In this document: positions 1-7,948 of the stretch, piece after piece
Layout: every line of letters begins with the position of its first letter
Position numbering within the stretch: the first letter of the stretch is position 1
Source: CAZFIM01 sp964519615
GTDB lineage: Bacteria; Chloroflexota; Dehalococcoidia; GIF9; UBA5629
DNA: 37,058 nucleotides
Reading direction: 5' to 3'
Assembly: GCA_964519615.1 (NCBI GenBank)
Contig: CAZFIM010000023.1
Coordinates: forward strand, 1-37,058
Notes under the pieces: generated by a model
Told to the model about the DNA's origin: nothing
What the model saw: only the letters and a program-made list of their open reading frames with translations
Database searches by the model: none
Position numbers and translations under genes: made by a program

Positions 1-2
1 AA

Positions 3-587
3 GCAGATATTGTTTTTATGCCTTCTCCGGAAGATATGTATCCTCAGGGGTACAGCAGTTGGGTAGAGGTTGATACCATCACAGAGCCACTGGAGGGAAG
101 CCACCGCCCGGGACATTTTAGAGGTGTTACCACAATTGTTTCAAAATTATTTAACATCGTCGAGCCCACCAGAGCCTATTTCGGACAAAAAGACGCCCAG
201 CAGGCCCTGGTAATTAGTAAAATGGTTTGCGATCTCAATATGAATCTGCAGGTGATTGTCCTCCCCACCATCAGGGAAAAAGACGGTCTCGCTATGAGCA
301 GCCGGAATACTTATCTAAATGATGTAGAGCGTAAATCTGCAACAGTGCTATTTCGGGCATTGACTGCCGCGCAGGCTCAGTACAATAACGGCGAAAAAGA
401 CGCAGAACACCTGAGACAATTAATAACCGGCATAATAATGAAAGAGCCTCTTGCAGCAATCGACTATATAAGTATTGCAGACTGCAGCACTCTCAAAGAA
501 CTTGCGCATATAGAAAAATCAGCTCTGGCATCGCTCGCAGTACGTTTTGGTAAAACCAGGCTGATAGACAATATAATTCTTGGTTAA
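3..587 (+). CDS. panC: Pantothenate synthetase, 3' part only
   Basis: The enzyme joins pantoate and beta-alanine with ATP to make pantothenate, in the cytosol. The window opens inside the gene: the frame is open from base 3 and reads A-D-I-V-F-M-P-S-P-E-D-M-Y-P, matching the internal PanC motif before the pantoate-binding region, so the apparent ATG at 18 is an internal methionine. About 194 residues remain of the usual 280 or so, and the N-terminal HIGH-type nucleotide-binding part lies outside the window. Visible family motifs are the GHFRGVTTIVSKLFNIV stretch, FGQKDAQQ, and the KMSKS-like MSSRNTYL segment near the middle. The end, with RLIDNI before the stop, is typical of the family. The next gene on this strand starts 282 bases downstream and is unrelated in function. 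Confidence 0.95.
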   Translation, partial: ADIVFMPSPEDMYPQGYSSWVEVDTITEPLEGSHRPGHFRGVTTIVSKLFNIVEPTRAYFGQKDAQQALVISKMVCDLNMNLQVIVLPTIREKDGLAMSSRNTYLNDVERKSATVLFRALTAAQAQYNNGEKDAEHLRQLITGIIMKEPLAAIDYISIADCSTLKELAHIEKSALASLAVRFGKTRLIDNIILG

Positions 588-607
588 GGGAAACGGCAAG
601 GTACTTT

Positions 608-838
608 TCAGCGACTACAGCGATACCCAGTACATAGCCACTTTCCATTCATTACAGATTGACCCTCGTACTGTTTTCTGTTAAACTTGCCAATTGACTG
701 GTCCACAGTGAAGGTTAGCATGCTAAGCGGCGAAGCAATCTTATCAAGCAGCGTCTTTACATTGTCGGATACGCTGTTATTTCCTGTTAAAAATAGTTCC
801 CCTTCATTAGAATTACCAGCCACTTCGAATATCATCAC
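608..838 (-). CDS. Small antisense open frame, hypothetical (76 aa)
   Basis: This open frame lies on the opposite strand in the 282-base gap between panC and the NuoE-like gene. It begins with two methionines and has a mixed, protein-like composition in its first two thirds (an acidic start, then NSVSDNVKTLLDKIASPLSMLTF). I recognise no domain, see no clear Shine-Dalgarno before the ATG, and find no neighbour on the same strand. Its start lies about 30 bases from the start of the NuoE-like gene, so the two would be divergently transcribed. It may be a real small protein, a remnant, or chance. No tRNA, hairpin terminator or repeat is seen in this gap. Confidence 0.25.
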   Translation of the reverse strand: MMIFEVAGNSNEGELFLTGNNSVSDNVKTLLDKIASPLSMLTFTVDQSIGKFNRKQYEGQSVMNGKWLCTGYRCSR

Positions 839-869
839 ATATAAGGTTATAGTTTAAGGGTAGAGATTT

Positions 870-1340
870 ATGGCTACAGAAACAGACAAACTTCGCAAAC
901 AGATTCAGGATTGTCTTGCTCCATTCCGTGGCAAGGAAGGGGTCCTTATACCAGCACTTCAGGCCGTACAGGAGAAATTCGGATATCTCCCTGAACTAGC
1001 TATGGAAGAGATCGGATCTATAGCCAATGTTTCCGCTAATGTAGTGTACGGTGTAGCCAGTTTCTATTCCCAGTTCCGTTTTATTAAACCGGGCGAACAC
1101 ATGATCAAGGTATGTCTCGGCACAGCCTGTCATGTTCGCGGAGCAATGGGAATAGTCGATTCACTTCAGCGGCAAATCGGGGTAAAGCCCGGTGAAACCT
1201 CACAAGACGGCAAATTCAGTTTAGAAGAAGTACGGTGCTTCGGTTCATGTGCCCTTGCCCCTGTAGTTGTCATCGATAATGATGTATACGGGAACATGAA
1301 CACAACCAGAACAGAGGATCTGGTGAAAAAGTATCAATAA
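870..1340 (+). CDS. NuoE/HymA-like [2Fe-2S] thioredoxin-fold subunit (156 aa)
   Basis: A 24-kDa-type subunit that carries a [2Fe-2S] cluster and relays electrons to or from the NuoF-like partner in soluble NAD-linked complexes (NADH dehydrogenases, bifurcating hydrogenases, Stn transhydrogenase). A helical N-terminal part (about residues 1-75) precedes the thioredoxin-like cluster domain. The four cluster ligands are C82 and C87 (VCLGTAC) and C123 and C127 (RCFGSC), the normal C-x4-C...C-x3-C spacing. The length is normal for the family. The ATG is preceded by only a weak purine stretch (GGTAGAG). It lies 22 bases before the NuoF-like gene and is the first gene of the redox cluster. A weak TATAGT at 848-853 could be its -10. 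The family is certain; assignment to an Stn-like complex rests on its neighbours. Confidence 0.93.
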   Translation: MATETDKLRKQIQDCLAPFRGKEGVLIPALQAVQEKFGYLPELAMEEIGSIANVSANVVYGVASFYSQFRFIKPGEHMIKVCLGTACHVRGAMGIVDSLQRQIGVKPGETSQDGKFSLEEVRCFGSCALAPVVVIDNDVYGNMNTTRTEDLVKKYQ

Positions 1341-1362
1341 ATTCCTTTTAAGGAAATATGGC

Positions 1363-3273
1363 ATGGATTTTACCGATATACAAAAAGAAGCAAAAAATCA
1401 GTGGCAAGCGCTCTGGAGCTCTGATAAACCGCTGATCCTGATAGGATACGCAACCTGTGGTATCGCCGCCGGGGCTACTGCTGTTATGAATAGAATAAAT
1501 GAAGAGTTGGATAAAAATAAGATCGATGCAGCAGTTGTTCCTGTGGGATGTATCGGCTTATGCTATATGGAGCCGCTTGTAGATATAGTAATGCCCGGTA
1601 AACCGCGTATTAGCTACTATCATATGACGCCGGATAAAGCCGCTGAACTGGTAGTAGATTATATTGTTAATAACAATCCCCACCCGGAGTATGCTCTTGG
1701 ACATTTCGGCAAAGGCTCTCTGGATAATATCCCTGCCTTCTGGGAACTGCCCATGCTCAAGCCCCAAATAAGGATTGCCACGAGAAACTGCGGCAATATC
1801 AATCCGGAAAGCATAAACCATTATATTGCCAATGACGGCTATACGGCACTTAAACAGGCACTGGAAATGAAGTCTGAAGAGATCATCAAAGAAATGGAGA
1901 TCTCGGGACTGCGTGGCAGGGGAGGGGCGGGCTTCCCCACCTGGCGTAAATGGGACGAGGCATCCCGTAATAAAAAATATCCCAAATTTGTTGTATGCAA
2001 CGCGGATGAAGGCGACCCGGGGGCATTCATGGACCGTTCAGTACTTGAAGGTGATCCCCATTCTGTACTCGAAGGCATGGTTGTTGCGGGTAAGGCAATC
2101 GGTTCCTCTCACGGATATATTTATGTCCGTGCCGAATATCCCCTTGCGGTCAGGCGGTTGAAGCTTGCTATTGAACAGTCAAAGAAGCTCGGACTGCTTG
2201 GAAATAATATCATGGGAACAGATTTCAGTTTTGATATTGATATTATGCAGGGAGCGGGTGCATTTGTCTGCGGTGAAGGCAGCGCGCTCATGTATTCCAT
2301 TGAGGGTAAACGTGGTATGCCCCGTGTACGTCCTCCACGTTCGGTAGCATCCGGGCTATGGGGACTGCCTACATCATTGAATAATGTTGAAACTTTCGCC
2401 AATGTTCCTCTTATCATTACTAAAGGCGGAGCATGGTTTGCGAGCTACGGTACCGAAACAAGTAAGGGCATGAAAACTTTTGCTCTCACCGGAAAAATCG
2501 AGCGGCCCGGGCTGATTGAAGTCCCTATGGGGATCAGTTTACGAGAAATAATCTTCGATATCGGAGGGGGAATTTCGGAAGGCAAACCGTTCAAAGCCGT
2601 ACAAACCGGTGGACCATCCGGCGGCTGTTTACCAGAAAGTTTACTCGATACCCCGGTGGACTTCGAGTCACTTGATCGTGCCGGATCCATTATGGGATCA
2701 GGCGGCATGGTAGTTCTGGACACGGACACGTGCATGGTAGATGTAGCTAAATATTTTGTTAGTTTTTGCCGCGATGAATCCTGCGGCAAATGCGTACCCT
2801 GCAGAGAGGGACTACCTTTGATGATCGATATACTTGAAAGGATCACCGAAGGCAAGGGCACACTGGAAGATATCGACCAATTGGAGGAACTGGGAAATAC
2901 GATAGCGAGCGGCTCGCTCTGCGCGCTGGGCAAATCTGCCCCTAATCCAGTATTATCGAGTATTCGTTATTTCCGTGAAGAATGGGAGAAACATGTGGTT
3001 GAAAAGAAATGCCCTGCGTTGGTATGTAAGTCACTCATTGAATTCTATATCCTGCCCGATAAATGCGCTGGATGCGGTATATGCTTGCGTGCGTGTCCTG
3101 TTGAAGCTATAACAGGTGGGAAAAGAATGGTCCACGTTATCGACCAGAATAAATGCATTAAATGCGGAACCTGTTTTGAAAAATGTCCTGACAAATTCAG
3201 TGCAGTTACTAAAGTAACAGGCGAGATAATAGAGATACCTGCAGAACCTGTACCGGTTACATTAAATAAATAA
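1363..3273 (+). CDS. NuoF/HymB-like NADH-binding FMN subunit with 2x[4Fe-4S] tail (636 aa)
   Basis: This is the NAD(H) site and FMN flavoprotein of the complex. In order: an N-terminal thioredoxin-like domain with cysteines C32, C63 and C67 (the first cysteine of the usual four is Ile27, so this cluster may be absent or differently held); the NuoF core with the FMN/NADH motif GLRGRGGAGFP at 182-192 and the GAGAFVCGEGSAL motif near 298-309; an SLBB segment; a [4Fe-4S] site C474, C477, C480 (SCGKCVPC) plus C520; and a C-terminal two-cluster ferredoxin (C568, C571, C574, C578 and C598, C601, C604, C608). The ferredoxin tail is found in HydB of bifurcating hydrogenases and in Stn-type enzymes but not in respiratory NuoF. 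An AAGGAAAT stretch lies upstream of the ATG. The fusion gene starts 18 bases downstream. Confidence 0.95.
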   Translation: MDFTDIQKEAKNQWQALWSSDKPLILIGYATCGIAAGATAVMNRINEELDKNKIDAAVVPVGCIGLCYMEPLVDIVMPGKPRISYYHMTPDKAAELVVDYIVNNNPHPEYALGHFGKGSLDNIPAFWELPMLKPQIRIATRNCGNINPESINHYIANDGYTALKQALEMKSEEIIKEMEISGLRGRGGAGFPTWRKWDEASRNKKYPKFVVCNADEGDPGAFMDRSVLEGDPHSVLEGMVVAGKAIGSSHGYIYVRAEYPLAVRRLKLAIEQSKKLGLLGNNIMGTDFSFDIDIMQGAGAFVCGEGSALMYSIEGKRGMPRVRPPRSVASGLWGLPTSLNNVETFANVPLIITKGGAWFASYGTETSKGMKTFALTGKIERPGLIEVPMGISLREIIFDIGGGISEGKPFKAVQTGGPSGGCLPESLLDTPVDFESLDRAGSIMGSGGMVVLDTDTCMVDVAKYFVSFCRDESCGKCVPCREGLPLMIDILERITEGKGTLEDIDQLEELGNTIASGSLCALGKSAPNPVLSSIRYFREEWEKHVVEKKCPALVCKSLIEFYILPDKCAGCGICLRACPVEAITGGKRMVHVIDQNKCIKCGTCFEKCPDKFSAVTKVTGEIIEIPAEPVPVTLNK

Positions 3274-3291
3274 CCTGAAGGTATGAGATAA

Positions 3292-5445
3292 GTGGATACT
3301 ATTACGATAACTATCGACGGCATTGAAATAAAGACTACTCGTGGAAAGCGCATACTTGAAGCGGCGCTTGATGCTGGAATATATATACCCAATCTCTGTG
3401 CATTACGTGATATCGCACTACCCACTGGAGCGTGCCGTATTTGCCAGGTACAGATCGAAGGAAAGCGCGGAACAGTAACAGCATGCAGTGAGCCCGCTGC
3501 CGACGGCATGGTCATCCATAACAATACACCTGAAATAAACGCCATACGCCGGAACATACTTGAAATCATGTTGGCCAAACATCCCTCAGTATGTCTTACC
3601 TGTCACCGCAGAAAGCGCTGTCTACCCGGCGATATTTGCCTGCGTCTGGTAGAGATTACGGAGGAGCAGTGCATACTCTGTCCCAATAACGGACGCTGCG
3701 AGCTTCAGAAAGCCGTAGATTTTATCGGATTAACGGAGGTACGCTATCCCTATAAGTCCAAGGGTTTGCCCATTGAAAGGGAAAATCCTTTCATCATACG
3801 TAATAATAATTTGTGTATATTATGCGGACGATGCGTGAGAGTATGTCAGGAGATACTGGGCATTGAAGCCATTTCTTTCAATCAACGCGGAATAAAAACA
3901 TTTATAGGCGGGGCCTTCGGCAAGTCCTTGCTTGATTCAGGTTGTACATTTTGCGGGTCATGTGTACAAGTTTGCCCTACAGGAGCCCTGAAAGATAACG
4001 GCGATGAATGGGATCGATGGCCTGACCCAAAGGCATCCGCAATACGCTGTCAATATGCATGTCCGGTAATGGTGGATGTGCCGCGCTTCATCCGCTATGC
4101 TCGTAAAAAGCAGTTCGACGAGGCCGTAGCGGTAATCAGAGAAAGTGTTCCTTTTGCCTCACTCTGCAGCCTTATTTGTGAGCATCCCTGCGAGGACGCA
4201 TGCAGGCGTAATAATCTTGACCAGGGACTTGCCATCAGAGCACTGGAAAGATACTGCGTTGACAATGCCGGCGGCTATTCAATGAAAGCAAATGCTTCAT
4301 CGGTGAATTCCGGTAAGAAAGTGGCCATCATAGGTTCAGGACCAACCGGCCTTACAGCCGCCTACTATCTTGCCAATATCGGCGGCCATTCCGTCACCAT
4401 ATTCGAGAGGGAGGAAAAAGCCGGTGGAATGATGCGGTACATTGTTCCGGAATTCAGGCTGCCCAGCCAGACACTCGAAAAGGAATTGCAAATGCTGATC
4501 GAATGCGGCATCGATATCAAAACGGGAAGTCCGGTGGAAACACCCGGGACGTTAATCGATAGACAATATGATGCAGTACTGGTAGCAACGGGGATGTCCA
4601 ATAGTATCGATACAAGCATTGAGGGCACTCTTGAAGAAGGTGTCATAGACGGCGTTGCTTTCTTACATCAGATTAGCAGTGGGAATAGTGTTACCATCGG
4701 GAAAAAGGTTGTGGTAATTGGGAATGGTACACTGGCCATTTATGCTGCGCAAACATCAAGACGGTTGGGAATTGCAGATGTTACACTATTGACACCCGTC
4801 GCACAAAAAGAGAAATTGACCACACTTCCGGGCGCATCCGAAGCACAGGCTGAAGGGGTGGAATTCAAATGCGGTTATTCCCTGACTTCAATCAGCCGCG
4901 CAAACGGTCGTCTTGTGCTTACCTGTCAATCAGTTCCCGATTTCCCCTCGGAAGCCGTCGGCAGATGTGTAACTCTGCAAGCAGATACTATAATTATCGC
5001 TGTTGAGAGGGATAATACCGTCAACTTGAATGTAAAGAGCGATGAAGGCATAATAAATATGGGAAAAGGACTGTTTTCAGCCGGAAATGTAGTAACAGGT
5101 AAGGTCTCTTTTATAGAATCCATAGCTGCCGGCAAAAACGCCGCAAAACACATCGATCTATATCTCGGAGGAAACGGCGATATTTGTGAAAGGCTTGCTC
5201 CCGTGACAAAGGAAATACCGCGAATTGGGCGTATGCCCAATTTTTCTCAGAGAAAACGCAACGGTATTCCTTGTCTGGCAACGGTGAAACGTCTTAACAA
5301 CTTCAATCAGATTGAACTGGGTTTCGATCAGGAACTTGGAAGTGCAGAAGCTGACCGCTGTATGGGATGCGATCTGCGTTTTCACATAGCTCATATGATA
5401 TCGAATGTCAAAATCGATAAACCGGCATCCACTGTGAATATGTAG
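3292..5445 (+). CDS. NuoG/HydA-like iron-sulfur front fused to GltD/NfnB-like flavin domain (717 aa)
   Basis: A probable third subunit of an Stn-like electron-bifurcating transhydrogenase. Starts at GTG, with GAAGG at 3277-3281; no in-frame ATG fits. Domains: plant-type [2Fe-2S] (C36, C48, C51, C65); NuoG-type His-Cys region (H97, C101, C104, C110) followed by further cysteines C116, C127, C130, C136; two [4Fe-4S] ferredoxin clusters (C175/178/181/185 and C218/221/224/228). No hydrogenase H-cluster domain follows. Instead a GltD/NfnB-like part begins at about 250, with C253, C257, C292, C296, C300, C304, the FAD motif GSGPTG at 348-353 and a second Rossmann motif GNGTLA at 477-482. Oddities: the Arg-rich NADP-phosphate motif is missing, the usual GD aspartate near the C-terminus is N599, and a CxxC pair (C690, C693) sits at the extreme C-terminus. 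Fusion type is clear; the reaction is inferred. Confidence 0.88.
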   Translation: MDTITITIDGIEIKTTRGKRILEAALDAGIYIPNLCALRDIALPTGACRICQVQIEGKRGTVTACSEPAADGMVIHNNTPEINAIRRNILEIMLAKHPSVCLTCHRRKRCLPGDICLRLVEITEEQCILCPNNGRCELQKAVDFIGLTEVRYPYKSKGLPIERENPFIIRNNNLCILCGRCVRVCQEILGIEAISFNQRGIKTFIGGAFGKSLLDSGCTFCGSCVQVCPTGALKDNGDEWDRWPDPKASAIRCQYACPVMVDVPRFIRYARKKQFDEAVAVIRESVPFASLCSLICEHPCEDACRRNNLDQGLAIRALERYCVDNAGGYSMKANASSVNSGKKVAIIGSGPTGLTAAYYLANIGGHSVTIFEREEKAGGMMRYIVPEFRLPSQTLEKELQMLIECGIDIKTGSPVETPGTLIDRQYDAVLVATGMSNSIDTSIEGTLEEGVIDGVAFLHQISSGNSVTIGKKVVVIGNGTLAIYAAQTSRRLGIADVTLLTPVAQKEKLTTLPGASEAQAEGVEFKCGYSLTSISRANGRLVLTCQSVPDFPSEAVGRCVTLQADTIIIAVERDNTVNLNVKSDEGIINMGKGLFSAGNVVTGKVSFIESIAAGKNAAKHIDLYLGGNGDICERLAPVTKEIPRIGRMPNFSQRKRNGIPCLATVKRLNNFNQIELGFDQELGSAEADRCMGCDLRFHIAHMISNVKIDKPASTVNM

Positions 5446-5570
5446 ATTTTTCCCTGAACTGTGTTCCGGTTGTTTGTTGATTTTATATAAGTAAAGTAAT
5501 TCTGTTATCATCAGTGAAATAATTTGTTTCTGCAATGGCTCGCAAAGATTCATTTTACTTGGAGCAGTCA

Positions 5571-6410
5571 ATGTATCAAATTGTATTGAAAAAGAACCTT
5601 CTACCTGCTATTTCTATGATCAAGGTAAAAGCACCTAAAGTTGCCCGAAAGGCTAAGGCAGGCCAATTTGTTATTATTCGCGTTGATGAGTTCGGCGAAC
5701 GTATTCCACTCACACTGGCCGATTGGGACGAACAAGAGGAAACCATAACCCTTGTTGCTATGAAAATCGGAACATCCACTTATAAGCTTTCAGAACTTAA
5801 CACAGGAGATTATCTGCAAAATCTAGTTGGTCCGCTGGGTCATGCTTCAGAAATATTGAATTACGGGACTGTCGTCTGTATCGGCGGCGGTGTGGGTATC
5901 GCACCGGTATTCCCTATTGCCAGGGCGCTTAAAAAAGCAGGCAATAAAGTAATCACCATAATGGGGGCAAGATCCAAAGATCTTCTTTTCTGGGAGGACC
6001 ACTTACGCAGTATAAGTGATACATTAATTGTCACTACCGATGATGGATCTTATGCACGCAAAGGCCTAGTAACCGAACCTCTTAAAGAACTGCTGGAAAG
6101 CAGGGAAAAAATAGACCGCGTTATTGCCATCGGTCCGGCTATCATGATGAAATTTTGCTCACTTACGACCCTGCCGTATCATGTCCCGACTATCGTAAGC
6201 TTAAATTCAATTATGGTAGATGGTACGGGAATGTGCGGCTGCTGCCGTGTATCTATAGATGATAATACCCGCTTCGTATGCGTAGACGGCCCCGAATTCG
6301 ATGGGCATAAAGTGGATTGGGATACTGTCTTCAAGAGACAACAGACATACCTTAAAGAAGAAAAACAATCATTGGAAATGTGGCGCTCCTGCAAGTGTCA
6401 TAAATCGTAA
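5571..6410 (+). CDS. nfnA: NfnA-like ferredoxin-NADP reductase subunit alpha (279 aa)
   Basis: The small subunit of NADH-dependent ferredoxin:NADP oxidoreductase (Nfn), which binds FAD and a [2Fe-2S] cluster and handles NAD(H). I choose the ATG at 5571, 12 codons inside the longest frame: the family begins M-x-x-I-V-x-K-K, and a GGAG sits 6 bases before it at 5561-5564. Visible parts: the FAD-binding barrel with RIPLTLAD, the nucleotide-binding GGGVGIAPV motif, and the C-terminal cluster motif GTGMCGCCR followed by FVCVDGPEFDG. The length is typical. It lies 125 bases after the fusion gene and 15 bases before nfnB. The sequence is equally close to SudB and to the dihydroorotate dehydrogenase electron-transfer subunit; pairing with the next gene makes Nfn the best reading. 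Confidence 0.9.
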   Translation: MYQIVLKKNLLPAISMIKVKAPKVARKAKAGQFVIIRVDEFGERIPLTLADWDEQEETITLVAMKIGTSTYKLSELNTGDYLQNLVGPLGHASEILNYGTVVCIGGGVGIAPVFPIARALKKAGNKVITIMGARSKDLLFWEDHLRSISDTLIVTTDDGSYARKGLVTEPLKELLESREKIDRVIAIGPAIMMKFCSLTTLPYHVPTIVSLNSIMVDGTGMCGCCRVSIDDNTRFVCVDGPEFDGHKVDWDTVFKRQQTYLKEEKQSLEMWRSCKCHKS

Positions 6411-6425
6411 CCTTCAGAGGAAAGT

Positions 6426-7835
6426 ATGGAAGGAAAGCCAAAACTCGACTTGAACCGTGTACCAATGCCCAGACAGGAACCTGCCGTCAGGGCCAGGAAC
6501 TATGATGAAGTTGCAACCGGATATAGCGCAGAAATGGCAGTTCAAGAGGCAAACCGCTGTATACAATGTCCCAAGAGACCATGCGTTTCCGGCTGCCCCG
6601 TTAATGTCGATATACCGGAATTTATCGATGCCTTGCGTAAGGGAAATATGTCTGAGGCAGTAAAAGTATTAAAAAATAAAAACAGCCTGCCGGGCGTCTG
6701 CGGGCGTGTATGTCCACAGGAAACACAATGTGAAAGTGTATGTACACTCGGTAAAAAAGGTGCACCGGTAGCTATTGGGAGGCTGGAACGCTATGTTGCA
6801 GACTGGGAATTGGAACACAGCTCAGAATTGAATTCAGAAATAGAAATTGCCCCTGCTACCGGGAAAAGGGTTGCAGTAATTGGATCCGGTCCCGCCGGTT
6901 TGACCTGCGCCGCCGATCTGGCAAAATTGGGATATAAAGTCACTATATTCGAGGCTCTTCACATAGCCGGGGGTGTGCTCATGTATGGCATCCCTGAATT
7001 TAGATTGCCTAAAAGAATCGTTGAGACAGAAGTAAATTATGTAAAATCACTCGGTGTCGATATTGACCTTGATACGGTAACAGGCAAGGCAGACACGGTC
7101 GATGAACTTCTTCAAAACGGTTTTAACGCCGTATTTCTGGGCAGCGGAGCCGGCCTGCCGATGTTCCTTGATATACCGGGCGAGAATTTGAATGGAATAT
7201 ACTCGGCAAACGAGTTCCTTACACGCATAAATCTGATGAAGGCTTACCTCTTTCCTCACTATGATACGCCTATAACCAAAGGTCGAAAGGTAGCTGTTAT
7301 CGGAGGCGGCAATGTTGCTATGGACTCGGCACGCTGTGCGTTGAGGTTGGGCGCAGAACAAGTATACATTATATATCGTAGATCGCGGACCGAACTACCC
7401 GCTCGTCATGAAGAAGTTGAAAACGCAGAAGAAGAGGGCATTATCTTCAACGTTCTTACTAATCCCAAACAATTCATCGGGGATGAGCGCGGCTGGCTTA
7501 AAGCAATCGAATGCTACCGAATGGAACTTGGGGAACCGGATCAGAGCGGAAGAAGACGGCCCGTCACCATACCAGACAGTGAATTTCAAATAGAAGTTGA
7601 TGTAGCTGTAGTCGCACTGGGAACTACTCCCAATCCCCTTATACCTTTAACAACGGAGGGCTTGCCGGTAACTGGCAAAGGGACGGTGGTTGCCGACCCC
7701 CAAACCGGCAAAACAGCTAAAGATCGCGTATGGGCAGGTGGTGATGTAGTGACCGGTTCGGCAACGGTTATAAGCGCGATGGGGGCCGGCAAACGTGCGG
7801 CTGCTGATATCGACGCATTCTTAAAAAGCCTCTAG
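6426..7835 (+). CDS. nfnB: NfnB-like NADPH-dependent flavoprotein, GltD family (469 aa)
   Basis: The large subunit of Nfn, with the bifurcating FAD and the NADP(H) site. Together with NfnA it couples NADPH oxidation to reduction of NAD and ferredoxin, or the reverse. Two [4Fe-4S] sites are held by C45, C48, C53, C57 and C82, C86, C92, C96; FAD motif GSGPAG at 143-148; NADP Rossmann motif GGGNVAMD at 283-290, followed by the phosphate-binding YRRSR at 307-311; and the terminal GD motif WAGGDVVTG. All key positions that look altered in the upstream fusion protein are intact here. The ATG has AGAGGAAAG just upstream. Annotation pipelines often call this gltA or a glutamate synthase small subunit, but no glutamate synthase large subunit is present and nfnA is adjacent. 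Confidence 0.92.
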   Translation: MEGKPKLDLNRVPMPRQEPAVRARNYDEVATGYSAEMAVQEANRCIQCPKRPCVSGCPVNVDIPEFIDALRKGNMSEAVKVLKNKNSLPGVCGRVCPQETQCESVCTLGKKGAPVAIGRLERYVADWELEHSSELNSEIEIAPATGKRVAVIGSGPAGLTCAADLAKLGYKVTIFEALHIAGGVLMYGIPEFRLPKRIVETEVNYVKSLGVDIDLDTVTGKADTVDELLQNGFNAVFLGSGAGLPMFLDIPGENLNGIYSANEFLTRINLMKAYLFPHYDTPITKGRKVAVIGGGNVAMDSARCALRLGAEQVYIIYRRSRTELPARHEEVENAEEEGIIFNVLTNPKQFIGDERGWLKAIECYRMELGEPDQSGRRRPVTIPDSEFQIEVDVAVVALGTTPNPLIPLTTEGLPVTGKGTVVADPQTGKTAKDRVWAGGDVVTGSATVISAMGAGKRAAADIDAFLKSL

Positions 7836-7890
7836 CCCGCGGTCAGATCCTTAAGGACTTCAGTTTATTTCACTTCCGGTCTATGGGCGT

Positions 7891-7921
7891 TTATGTACTT
7901 ATCTTACCCTCATGTTACAAT
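7891..7921 (+). promoter_or_regulatory. Candidate extended -10 promoter for uvrA
   Basis: TGTTACAAT at 7913-7921 is an extended -10 element 27 bases before the uvrA ATG. The -35 region is weak (ATGTAC at 17-base spacing). The uvrA start has no obvious Shine-Dalgarno, so a short leader is expected. Seen by eye only. Confidence 0.35.
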
Positions 7922-7948
7922 ACTATTAACATATTTTGATTAACTGCA

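Noticed and set aside
2445..2933. 162-codon minus-strand frame over the NuoF-like gene
   Set aside because: Ser/Pro/Ile-rich shadow of conserved NuoF motifs; the plus-strand protein is certain.
3045..3578. 177-codon minus-strand frame across the NuoF-like/fusion junction
   Set aside because: Antisense to ferredoxin cysteine motifs of two real genes; no family features.
3292..5445. Reading the fusion as a bifurcating [FeFe]-hydrogenase catalytic subunit
   Set aside because: The front half has HydA-like clusters, but the H-cluster domain is absent; a GltD-like flavin domain takes its place.
5535..5570. Upstream ATG giving NfnA 12 extra residues
   Set aside because: No ribosome site before it, whereas the ATG at 5571 has GGAG at the right distance and matches the family N-terminus.
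6426..7835. Glutamate synthase small subunit
   Set aside because: GltD-family sequence, but the adjacent NfnA-like gene and lack of a large subunit point to Nfn.
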